A stretch of 5,787 nucleotides of DNA. Origin: Dehalococcoidia bacterium. GTDB taxonomy: Bacteria > Chloroflexota > Dehalococcoidia > GIF9 > UBA5629. The stretch lies in assembly GCA_016927965.1 (NCBI GenBank), contig JAFGLP010000134.1, positions 1 to 5,787 on the forward strand. Direction: 5' to 3'. The stretch's first letter is position 1; every line of letters begins with the position of its first letter. A program made the translations under genes and the position numbers. This document shows positions 1-4,970 of the stretch, piece after piece. The notes below the pieces were generated by a model. The model did no database searches. It worked only from the letters and a program-made list of their open reading frames with translations, and was not told the origin of the DNA.

Positions 1-3
1 AAT

Positions 4-1209
4 ATGGCCAAGACGATCGCAGAGATCAATGAAAAAATCAAAAAAGGCCAGGCTGTCGTTGTCACTGCTGAAGAAGTGATCAGCATAGCCAAAAAGAAGG
101 GCGTCGCCGCCGCAGCGAAAGAGATCGATGTGGTTACGACAGGCACTTTCGGCCCGATGTGCTCGTCCAGCATGTACATGAATCTTGGTCATAGCAGCCC
201 CCGCATAAAAGTGGGAGGCGGCAAGGTCACACTGAATGATGTTCCGGCGTATACCGGGGTGGCTGCAGTCGATATTATCCTGGGAGCGACCGCCATGCCT
301 GAAGACGACCCGAAGAACCGCATATATCCCGGTGAGTTCGGATACGGCGGCGGCCATGTAATTGAAGAGCTGGTTTCCGGCAAGGATATCCGGCTGATCG
401 CCAGTGCTTATGGAACGGACTGTTACCCGAGGAAAAAAATTGAGACATTAATAAATATCAAGACGGTCAATGAAGCTGTACTTTTTAATCTGCGGAATGC
501 CTATCAGAATTACAATGTTGCTGTTAATGTCAGCAACCGCATGATATATACCTACATGGGTGTTCTTAAGCCCAGGCTGGGCAATGCCAACTTCTGCTCG
601 GCCGGCCAGCTGTCACCGCTGATGAACGATCCCCTTTATAAGACCATCGGTATAGGCAGTAGGATATTCCTGGGTGGAGGGATAGGCTATGTAGCATGGA
701 ACGGGACCCAGCATAACCCATCTGCGCCCAGGACAGAGAAAGGCGTGCCGACCAGGGGCTCTGCCACGCTGGCTGTGATCGGAGATCTCAAGCAGATGAG
801 CCCCAAGTGGCTAATGGGCACCAGTTTCCTGGGCTATGGCGCCACGCTGACCGTGGGCATTGGTGTCCCTATACCCATATTGACCGAGGAAATACTGAAA
901 TATACACTGGTTACGGATGCCGATATCCTGGCGCCCGTTATAGATTATTCGGATGCATACCCCAACCGCAAGCCGGAAGTACTGGCTGAAGTGAGTTATG
1001 CGGATTTAAAATCCGGCAGCATTGTCATCAAAGGTCAGCAGGTACCCACGGCTTCCCTGTCCAGCTATCCGGGTGCGGTGACGATAGCCAATACGCTCAA
1101 GGATTGGATAAAAAAGGGTTCCTTCTTATTAGCGGAGCCTGTCGCTCCCTTGCCGGGGCTGGAGTCCGGTATAAAGCTAAAAACTTTTGAAGAGCGGCCT
1201 TTGCCCTGA
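4..1209 (+). CDS. DUF39 homocysteine biosynthesis protein (L-aspartate semialdehyde sulfurtransferase type)
   Basis: This is a cytoplasmic enzyme of the DUF39/HcyBio family (COG1900), 401 aa. Members studied in methanogens (Methanosarcina MA1821) are needed to turn aspartate semialdehyde plus a sulfur donor into homocysteine without O-acetyl- or O-succinylhomoserine. The protein matches the family along its whole length. It has an N-terminal TIAEINEKI segment, the TTGTFGPMCSS motif with Cys53, the GGGHVIEELVSGK stretch (115-127), GTDCYPRK with Cys140, NANFCSAGQLSP with Cys198, and the glycine-rich GGGIGYVAWNGTQH. From memory of the family, two cysteines near 54 and 131 are important in MA1821; Cys53 and Cys140 are the likely counterparts. 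The C-terminal CBS pair found in some members is absent, so this is the DUF39-only form. The ATG lies 3 bases from the window edge, so its ribosome binding site cannot be fully seen. The next gene is the ferredoxin partner, 14 bp downstream. Confidence 0.93.
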   Translation: MAKTIAEINEKIKKGQAVVVTAEEVISIAKKKGVAAAAKEIDVVTTGTFGPMCSSSMYMNLGHSSPRIKVGGGKVTLNDVPAYTGVAAVDIILGATAMPEDDPKNRIYPGEFGYGGGHVIEELVSGKDIRLIASAYGTDCYPRKKIETLINIKTVNEAVLFNLRNAYQNYNVAVNVSNRMIYTYMGVLKPRLGNANFCSAGQLSPLMNDPLYKTIGIGSRIFLGGGIGYVAWNGTQHNPSAPRTEKGVPTRGSATLAVIGDLKQMSPKWLMGTSFLGYGATLTVGIGVPIPILTEEILKYTLVTDADILAPVIDYSDAYPNRKPEVLAEVSYADLKSGSIVIKGQQVPTASLSSYPGAVTIANTLKDWIKKGSFLLAEPVAPLPGLESGIKLKTFEERPLP

Positions 1210-1223
1210 AGGAGAACTGAATT

Positions 1224-1634
1224 ATGATAATCGCCAAGAAAATAGTATTGCATTTTCCCCAGCGGATTGTAGATAAACCCATCGTCAGCGGTCTGATACG
1301 TGAATACTTGCTGGATATTAACATTCTCAAAGCTTCCATCTCACCGGGAGAAGAGGGCCTGATGATCATGGAATTGAGCGGCGAGAAGAAGGACTATGAA
1401 AAAGGTCTTAAATATCTCCGTGATGCCGGTGTCCATATACAGTCTTTGAGTCAGGATGTAACACGTAATGAAAAACGCTGTACGCATTGTGGCGCCTGCA
1501 TAACCATGTGCCCGACGCATGCCTTTTGGCTGGAGGAAGGCACTCGCAGGGTGATCTTCGATAACTCTAAATGCATTGTTTGTGAGCTGTGCGTGAGGGC
1601 CTGCCCGCCGCGTGCTATGGAACTGCATTTCTAA
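1224..1634 (+). CDS. NIL domain-containing 4Fe-4S ferredoxin, partner of the DUF39 enzyme
   Basis: This 136-aa soluble iron-sulfur protein has two parts. Residues 1-75 form a NIL domain (ferredoxin-like fold, as at the C-terminus of methionine ABC importers). Residues 80-136 form a bacterial dicluster ferredoxin with two complete motifs: Cys86/89/92/96 (CTHCGACITMCP) and Cys117/120/123/127 (CIVCELCVRACP). Each has the CX2CX2CX3CP spacing of a 4Fe-4S cluster. The Methanosarcina homologue (MA1822) works with the DUF39 protein in homocysteine synthesis, presumably supplying electrons or handling a persulfide; the NIL part may bind a sulfur amino acid, but that is inference. A ribosome binding site AAGGAG at 1209-1214 overlaps the stop codon of the upstream gene and sits 9 bases before the ATG. 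This fixes the start and shows that the two genes share a transcript. No cluster cysteine is missing. Confidence 0.93.
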   Translation: MIIAKKIVLHFPQRIVDKPIVSGLIREYLLDINILKASISPGEEGLMIMELSGEKKDYEKGLKYLRDAGVHIQSLSQDVTRNEKRCTHCGACITMCPTHAFWLEEGTRRVIFDNSKCIVCELCVRACPPRAMELHF

Positions 1635-1701
1635 CCTCCCGCCCGTTTTCAGCACCTGCGAATCGGACACTCTATATGAGAAGACAGCGTAATATCAGGC
1701 T

Positions 1702-1706
1702 GAGGA
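1702..1706 (+). promoter_or_regulatory. weak ribosome binding site of the UPF0280 gene
   Basis: GAGGA ends 10 bases before the ATG at 1717. An in-frame stop (TAA, 1690-1692) lies upstream with no other start codon in between, so 1717 is the only practical start. The 82-bp gap from the ferredoxin stop holds no convincing terminator, which is consistent with read-through from the two genes before it. Confidence 0.5.
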
Positions 1707-1716
1707 TGTTTACATA

Positions 1717-2442
1717 ATGACCTATCAACCGAGGGCTTACCGCCATGCGATAAAGGATACTGATCTGGTGTCTTTTGAAGTCACCGTTAAGGAGACTGAC
1801 CTGTATGTGCGTGCCCGCAGAGACCTGTACCGGGAAGCGCTGGCTGCAGTCGGAGAATACCGCCTGCAACTGGAAGGATATATCCAGGCCCACCCTATAT
1901 TTTTACACAGTCTGGAACCTGTACAGGTTGAAGAGTCAGCGCCTCAAATAGTAAAGATGATGGCGGAAGCCGGTCAGGCAGCCGGTGTCGGACCCATGGC
2001 GGCTGTCGCCGGGGCTGTGGCTGAACTGGTGGGCAAAAAACTGCTGGAGCATTCGGCTGAAGTGGTGGTGGAAAACGGTGGCGATATATTTATAAAAACG
2101 GGCAGGAAACGGCTGGTCGGCATCTACGCCGGCAATTCCCCTTTCAACGGCAAACTAGCTGTTGAAATCAGCCCATCTAAAAAACCTGTGGGCATATGCA
2201 CTTCTTCGGGCACGGTCGGGCCGTCGCTGAGCCTGGGACTTGCCGATGCGGTAGTGGTGGTTTCTCCCTCTACACACCTTGCCGATGCCGCAGCCACGGC
2301 TGCTGCCAACCTGGTGAAATCTCCTGACGATATACCGTCCGCTCTGGAACGCGGGCAAAGGATCAAGGGAGTTGAAGGAATAATGGTCATTGCCGGCGAC
2401 CGCATGGGCGTATGGGGGAAGATTAAGCTCTCCAGACTTTGA
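1717..2442 (+). CDS. UPF0280 family protein (COG2122, ApbE-like), third homocysteine-synthesis gene
   Basis: This 241-aa cytoplasmic protein belongs to UPF0280/COG2122, distantly related to the ApbE flavin transferases. ApbE-like landmarks can be read directly: GPMAAVAGAVAE (92-103), ENGGDIF (119-125), CTSSGTVGPSLS (161-172) and LADAAATAAAN (188-198). They correspond in order to the GGDI, TSG and ADAxxTA motifs of ApbE. There is no signal peptide or lipobox, unlike many periplasmic ApbE proteins, so flavinylation of an exported protein is unlikely. In Methanosarcina, the COG2122 gene has been linked genetically to the DUF39/NIL-ferredoxin route for homocysteine, probably in sulfur delivery; its chemistry is not settled. 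Its position directly behind those two genes supports the same role here. The length is normal for the family and no frameshift is seen. The stop codon is only 6 bp from the stop of the converging lipoprotein gene. Confidence 0.9.
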   Translation: MTYQPRAYRHAIKDTDLVSFEVTVKETDLYVRARRDLYREALAAVGEYRLQLEGYIQAHPIFLHSLEPVQVEESAPQIVKMMAEAGQAAGVGPMAAVAGAVAELVGKKLLEHSAEVVVENGGDIFIKTGRKRLVGIYAGNSPFNGKLAVEISPSKKPVGICTSSGTVGPSLSLGLADAVVVVSPSTHLADAAATAAANLVKSPDDIPSALERGQRIKGVEGIMVIAGDRMGVWGKIKLSRL

Positions 2443-2448
2443 GAGATA

Positions 2449-3195
2449 TTAGCCGCTACAGCAATGTACGTTGACTGTGATCTGGAAAAGATCAGATGCG
2501 CCCTCTTCGTCTGACACTTCAACGCTGATAGTATATATTCCCGGCTCACCAGCGGCAATCCATTGAATGCCGGCGCCTGTGCCAGACAGCTTGCCGCCGG
2601 TCGCCTGCCAGATGTAATCCAGCTTATCATTATCATCATCATGGGCCAGGCATGAAAGCTCTACGACATCATATTTGAGGGCCACAAGCTCGGGTATCTT
2701 TTTCTTCTCTTCATCTGTCATGTTGGGCTTAATAGTTACGGGCATGCGTTTCGGTCTTGTATATCTTATGGCCTCGATCACCGGCGGATTATTCGGTTTC
2801 TCGGGCACGTTGATTATGATGTTTTCTTTAGCAGCTCCACCCTTGCCGTCGCTGACAACCACCGTAATCAAATAATCGCCGCTCTTTTCGGGAGCATTCC
2901 AGGTGATGACCGGGCCGGCCCCCTCGATAGTCCCTCCCGTGGCTGCCCAGTTGTAGGTAAGATTATCGCTGCCTTCTTCCGTAGCCGTACAGGTGACCTG
3001 CGTGTTTCCAAGCGGCTGAACCTGGAGGTCGGCCTCCATGCTGGAGATTACAGGTTGTATGATTTCCACTTCTACTGCCTGGTTTTGCACAGGGGGTGGT
3101 GTTTCCTGACTGGCTGTGCAGCCGGATGCCGCCATTATCAATATCAGCGGGAAAACACAGATAAAAATCAAATTATATAATTTTCTTGAGTTCAT
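2449..3195 (-). CDS. exported lipoprotein with two tandem Ig/PKD-like domains
   Basis: This 248-aa predicted lipoprotein starts with a charged end (MNSRKL), then a hydrophobic stretch and a lipobox AASG-Cys26. It should be lipid-anchored on the outer face of the membrane. A proline/glutamine-rich linker (about 30-48) leads to two related beta-sandwich modules of the PKD/Ig-like type. Module 1 (about 54-130) contains LTYNWAATGGTIEG...GDYLITVVVSDGKGG. Module 2 (about 138-243) contains LDYIWQATGGKLSG...GIYTISVEVSDEEGA. The repeated W-x-A-T-G-G and V-x-V-S-D signatures show that they arose by duplication. Module 2 carries an inserted lysine-rich loop (about 147-170). Cys69 and Cys182 sit at equivalent sites in the two modules, and the tail ends HCCSG. 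Such modules usually mediate binding; no catalytic motif is visible and the ligand is unknown. The start is supported by AAGGGGAG (3207-3214, minus strand), 11 bases upstream. The gene follows the membrane-protein gene by 41 bp. Confidence 0.85.
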   Translation of the reverse strand: MNSRKLYNLIFICVFPLILIMAASGCTASQETPPPVQNQAVEVEIIQPVISSMEADLQVQPLGNTQVTCTATEEGSDNLTYNWAATGGTIEGAGPVITWNAPEKSGDYLITVVVSDGKGGAAKENIIINVPEKPNNPPVIEAIRYTRPKRMPVTIKPNMTDEEKKKIPELVALKYDVVELSCLAHDDDNDKLDYIWQATGGKLSGTGAGIQWIAAGEPGIYTISVEVSDEEGASDLFQITVNVHCCSG

Positions 3196-3206
3196 AATGC
3201 GTGCTG

Positions 3207-3214
3207 CTCCCCTT
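3207..3214 (-). promoter_or_regulatory. ribosome binding site of the lipoprotein gene
   Basis: Read on the minus strand this is AAGGGGAG, 11 bases before the ATG at 3195. It is a good match to the 16S 3' end and lies in the 41-bp gap after the DoxX/MauE-like gene. This supports translation of the lipoprotein as the second gene of the pair. Confidence 0.7.
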
Positions 3215-3236
3215 CTTTTTTAGAGAGGGAATCCGG

Positions 3237-3770
3237 CTATATTTTATTTATGGAAAATATCCTATTGATCCAGAATTGATGTGCGAAAAAGCCGCCTGGA
3301 TGAATGATGATTATGAGGACTGCCAGTATAAACATACCGACGTCCATATACATTGACTGTATAGGGGTCAGCGTGGCAAAAATACCGAAGCACTCGCATT
3401 CAGGGAACTCCTCTAAACCGATGGAGATAGCATACGAGTTGTTAGCCATGAATCCAAAGACCATTGGAATAAAAAGAATCGCAAAAATACGTGGCCAGAT
3501 ACCGATAACCAGGGCCGCCCCGATAATAATCTCGGAGATCGGTAAGATCCAGGGAATAAAGACCAGGCCTATAAAACGTGCAAACTCGGGAGTAAAAATA
3601 AAATCCGGTATAAATTTATCCAGAAAATCCGTCTGCCCGGGAATTGTACCCAGCTCGGACAGCTTCCCTATGCCGGCGAAAAGCAATATGGCCCCTATGA
3701 TAACGCAGGCGATAACGCTGATAACGCTGCGCACTATTGGCTGGCTGTCGTACTCGTAACTGGAAGGCAT
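3237..3770 (-). CDS. DoxX/MauE-like four-helix membrane protein with CxCFG motif
   Basis: This 177-aa integral membrane protein has four hydrophobic segments at about 13-35, 66-90, 94-112 and 141-157. The topology and motifs are those of the DoxX/MauE superfamily: AGIGKLSEL at the end of helix 1 (32-40), PISEIIIGAALVIG in helix 2 (77-90), and a loop motif CECFG at 125-129. That last motif resembles the CxCFG of MauE-type proteins, which are tied to disulfide or quinone-linked redox chemistry. A helix-1-to-helix-2 loop of about 30 residues carries acidic and aromatic residues. The Cys pair could be redox-active, but the substrate is unknown; no MauD, thioredoxin or peroxiredoxin gene is adjacent. 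No convincing Shine-Dalgarno sequence precedes the ATG. A perfect TATAAT (3811-3816, minus) places the likely 5' end about 34 bases upstream. It is probably cotranscribed with the lipoprotein gene that follows. Confidence 0.82.
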   Translation of the reverse strand: MPSSYEYDSQPIVRSVISVIACVIIGAILLFAGIGKLSELGTIPGQTDFLDKFIPDFIFTPEFARFIGLVFIPWILPISEIIIGAALVIGIWPRIFAILFIPMVFGFMANNSYAISIGLEEFPECECFGIFATLTPIQSMYMDVGMFILAVLIIIIHPGGFFAHQFWINRIFSINKI

Positions 3771-3796
3771 CTGTATTACCGTGCGATTTTTAGGTC

Positions 3797-3825
3797 TTGA
3801 CTAAATTGAAATTATAAACTACACT
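3797..3825 (+). promoter_or_regulatory. promoter for the zinc-ribbon gene
   Basis: TTGACT (3797-3802, five of six matches to the -35 consensus) and TACACT (3820-3825, four of six to the -10) are separated by 17 bases. Transcription would start near 3832 and leave an untranslated leader of about 160 bases before the ATG at 3995. It lies back to back with, and overlaps, the minus-strand promoter. A weaker alternative start further downstream cannot be excluded. Confidence 0.5.
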
Positions 3826-3840
3826 AGTGCTCGTATGCAA
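3811..3840 (-). promoter_or_regulatory. promoter for the DoxX/MauE-like and lipoprotein operon
   Basis: On the minus strand a perfect TATAAT (3816 to 3811) is preceded, 18 bases upstream, by a weak -35 TTGCAT (3840 to 3835). Transcription would begin near 3804 and give a leader of about 34 bases. The element overlaps the spacer and -10 of the opposite promoter, so the two directions probably compete. This is sequence matching only. Confidence 0.55.
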
Positions 3841-3855
3841 ACCTTGGTTTTTGGC

Positions 3856-3912
3856 GAGTCTTAATCGGGCAACCTCTTAAATTCGGAGACCATAGTGCCG
3901 GGATTAAGACTC
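3856..3912 (+). repeat. perfect 11-bp inverted repeat in the leader of the zinc-ribbon gene
   Basis: GAGTCTTAATC (3856-3866) is matched exactly by GATTAAGACTC (3902-3912), with 35 bases between. Inside, GGCA (3868-3871) can pair with TGCC (3896-3899), extending the stem past a small internal loop. No T-run follows the right arm, so it is not a simple intrinsic terminator. In RNA this would be a stable stem upstream of the ribosome binding site; as DNA it could be a protein site. No known riboswitch class was recognised. Confidence 0.6.
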
Positions 3913-3924
3913 CCTGCATATGTT

Positions 3925-3938
3925 TCAAGAGGTCTTGA
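3925..3938 (+). repeat. small palindrome TCAAGA-GG-TCTTGA
   Basis: Six-base arms (3925-3930 and 3933-3938) flank a GG centre. The AGGTCTTGA at 3930-3938 is repeated exactly at 3792-3800, where it overlaps the -35 of the plus-strand promoter. A repressor binding both copies is conceivable, but the palindrome is not complete at the upstream copy. Confidence 0.35.
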
Positions 3939-3982
3939 GCCAGTAGACGTGTCACAATCCATGGGGCATAGTGATTTTCAAC

Positions 3983-3989
3983 AAGGAGG
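3983..3989 (+). promoter_or_regulatory. strong ribosome binding site that sets the zinc-ribbon start
   Basis: AAGGAGG lies 5 bases before the ATG at 3995. It rules out the in-frame GTG at 3971, which lies upstream of this site and would add eight residues unlike the family. The protein therefore begins MALTDKTLTC. Confidence 0.85.
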
Positions 3990-3994
3990 CATTA

Positions 3995-4288
3995 ATGGCC
4001 CTAACGGACAAGACCCTTACCTGTGCTGAATGCGGCAAATCCTTCGTCTTCACTATAGGCGAGCAGGAATTCTACGAGTCTAAAGGACTGCAGAATGAAC
4101 CTAAGCGTTGCCCTGATTGCAGGACTAATCGGAAACAGTCCCGCTCAGGCGGTTCAGGCAAGCCTAGACAAATGTTCAAAGCGACCTGCGCTAGGTGCGG
4201 CACCGAATGTGAAGTACCCTTTGAGCCGAGACAAGAACGGCCGGTCTATTGTAGTAGCTGCTACGCTGAATCAAAACCGGCCAGATAA
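3995..4288 (+). CDS. two-module CxxC zinc-ribbon protein
   Basis: This small 97-aa cytoplasmic protein is built from two four-cysteine zinc ribbons. Module 1 has Cys10/Cys13 (CAECGKSF) and Cys39/Cys42 (CPDC). Between them is the conserved FTIGEQEFYESKGLQNEPKRC stretch, which identifies the widespread probable zinc-ribbon family (zf-trcl, PF13451). Module 2 has Cys65/Cys68 (CARCGTEC) and Cys86/Cys89 (CSSC), separated by EVPFEPRQERPVY. A basic, glycine-serine-rich linker (about 43-60, NRKQSRSGGSGKPR) joins them and could contact nucleic acid. All eight ligands are present; Cys72 is an extra one. The function of the family is not established; nucleic-acid or ribosome association is a guess from the ribbons and basic linker. 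The gene has its own promoter and a long structured leader. A hairpin separates it from the DUF503 gene. Confidence 0.9.
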   Translation: MALTDKTLTCAECGKSFVFTIGEQEFYESKGLQNEPKRCPDCRTNRKQSRSGGSGKPRQMFKATCARCGTECEVPFEPRQERPVYCSSCYAESKPAR

Positions 4289-4297
4289 TATATATAG

Positions 4298-4335
4298 TGT
4301 AAATCTCCCGCCAGTCTCCAGCGGGAGCATTTACA
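4298..4335 (+). terminator. strong hairpin after the zinc-ribbon gene (terminator or processing site, no U-run)
   Basis: TGTAAAT-CTCCCGC (4298-4311) pairs with GCGGGAG (4321-4327) and ATTTACA (4329-4335), with a 9-base loop and a single bulged C at 4328: 14 base pairs in all. It begins 9 bases after the stop codon. Neither side has a T-run, so a classic intrinsic terminator is not supported. It may stabilise the 3' end of the upstream message, mark a processing site, or partly reduce read-through into the DUF503 gene. Confidence 0.6.
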
Positions 4336-4369
4336 AAGAGATAGCTTCGAGGCGGCAGAGCGGGTTGTC

Positions 4370-4657
4370 GTGAATGTTGGTGTCTGTAAGCTGAAGCTGC
4401 ATATCCCTGAGAGCCAGTCTCTTAAGGACAAACGAAGCGTCGTCAAATCAATTACCACACGACTTCAAAAACAGTTCAATATTTCCATTGCCGAGGTTGA
4501 CGATCATGCTTTGTGGCAGATAGCCACAATCGGGATAGCCTGTGTCAGCAATCAAAACTTTCGCGTTGACGAGGTCATTAATTCGGTCATCAATGCTATT
4601 GAACGTGATTACCCCACCGTAGAGATCATTGAGAAAGAGACAGATACGTTTTGCTGA
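4370..4657 (+). CDS. DUF503 (YlxP-like) family protein
   Basis: This 95-aa protein belongs to the DUF503 family, which includes Bacillus YlxP. Family features run through the whole length: VGVCKLKLHIPESQSLKDKRSVVKS at 3-27, then FNISIAEVDDHALWQIATIGIACVSN (36-61, with the typical aromatic W49), and a C-terminal helix region VDEVINSVINAIE. The fold is a small ferredoxin-like alpha/beta sandwich. YlxP genes often sit in the nusA-infB-rbfA region and have been suggested to assist ribosome maturation; that context is absent here. Translation must begin at GTG 4370, since the nearby ATG is out of frame and no other in-frame start gives the conserved N-terminus. The Shine-Dalgarno sequence is poor. 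The gene follows the zinc-ribbon gene by 81 bp with a hairpin between, so cotranscription is possible but uncertain. Confidence 0.9.
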   Translation: MNVGVCKLKLHIPESQSLKDKRSVVKSITTRLQKQFNISIAEVDDHALWQIATIGIACVSNQNFRVDEVINSVINAIERDYPTVEIIEKETDTFC

Positions 4658-4679
4658 AGCCGATCTCTTCAAGCTTTTT
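4653..4679 (+). terminator. weak intrinsic terminator after the DUF503 gene
   Basis: GC-TGAAG (4653-4659) pairs with CTTCA-(A)-GC (4667-4674), with one bulged A and a 7-base loop. TTTTT (4675-4679) follows directly. The stem overlaps the DUF503 stop codon. It is short (7 bp) but has the right arrangement. Confidence 0.4.
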
Positions 4680-4887
4680 ACTTGCTGATTTCATCGCTCA
4701 ATATTGCATAGAGCTGTTCCGCTATCTGCCCGTTGACCGACGCTGCTGTCTGCAGCGGCTCCAGTATCCCCGCTGTTGATGAAAGCTCCCTTGCCACAGC
4801 TGCCATCTCATAGGCTGCTCCCGGGCCGCCGTGTATGACCGCCACACTGAAAGGACTTTCCCCGTATTTACGAAAGTTCTGCGGCGT
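4678..4887 (-). pseudogene. remnant of an alpha/beta hydrolase gene, start lost and core deleted
   Basis: On the minus strand, 69 codons encode a clear alpha/beta-hydrolase N-terminus: FRKYGESPFSVAVIHGGPG, with the HGGPG oxyanion-hole motif at codons 19-23, then AAYEMAAVARELSS and GILEPLQTAASVNGQ. The frame has a TAG (4888-4890) immediately upstream. Its first codon is ACG where a start would be expected, suggesting an ATG-to-ACG change. The frame ends at TAA 4678-4680. Intact relatives are about 220-300 aa, with a GxSxG nucleophile elbow, catalytic acid and histidine, all missing here. The last residues (AEQLYAILSDEISK) look like the C-terminal helix of such enzymes, so an internal in-frame deletion joining the two ends is possible (inference). 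It is nested between the DUF503 and helicase genes on the opposite strand and is probably not expressed. Confidence 0.7.
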
Positions 4888-4902
4888 CTATTCCTGCTAT
4901 AA

Positions 4903-4944
4903 CCAGCCGCATTCCGGCCAATCCGGGCCGGGACAGCGGCCTGG
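4903..4944. repeat. GC-rich imperfect hairpin upstream of the helicase promoter
   Basis: Nested arms are CCAGCCGC (4903-4910) with GCGGC-(C)-TGG (4936-4944), and CCGGCC (4914-4919) with GGCCGG (4926-4931), closing on a 6-base loop. About 14 pairs form with a small internal loop and one bulge. No T-run follows on either strand. It sits directly upstream of the TATAAT of the helicase gene and could block read-through from the left or bind a regulator. Confidence 0.45.
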
Positions 4945-4955
4945 AAGATAAATAG

Positions 4956-4961
4956 TATAAT
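4956..4961 (+). promoter_or_regulatory. -10 box of a leaderless helicase promoter
   Basis: A perfect TATAAT ends 9 bases before the helicase ATG at 4971. The expected transcription start (6-8 bases after the box) falls at about 4967-4970, so the message would begin at or within a few bases of the start codon. No Shine-Dalgarno sequence is found at the usual distance. A -35 is not obvious: GGGACA (4930-4935) matches four of six but with a 20-base spacer. Confidence 0.5.
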
Positions 4962-4970
4962 TACTCTACG

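Noticed and set aside
1635..1716. Terminator or promoter between the ferredoxin and UPF0280 genes
   Set aside because: No stem with a T-run and no well-spaced pair of promoter boxes could be found; read-through within one operon is the simpler reading.
2124..2642. 172-codon minus-strand frame across the UPF0280 and lipoprotein genes
   Set aside because: It is a shadow of two genuine genes, and neither its composition nor any motif supports it.
3304..3759. 151-codon plus-strand open frame opposite the DoxX/MauE-like gene
   Set aside because: It is antisense to a well-formed membrane protein, has no ribosome binding site and its translation has no recognisable domain; the opposite frame has clear family motifs.
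3840..3960. Possible tRNA or known riboswitch in the intergenic region
   Set aside because: No cloverleaf, T-loop or CCA-like pattern and no recognisable riboswitch core was found; only the inverted repeats are supported.
3971..3994. Upstream GTG start for the zinc-ribbon protein
   Set aside because: The AAGGAGG at 3983-3989 would lie inside the coding region, and the eight added residues do not match the family; ATG 3995 is correctly spaced from it.
4095..4373. 92-codon plus-strand frame overlapping the zinc-ribbon gene and the start of the DUF503 gene
   Set aside because: The overlapping frame holds all eight zinc ligands and a strong ribosome binding site; this one runs through the intergenic hairpin and resembles nothing.
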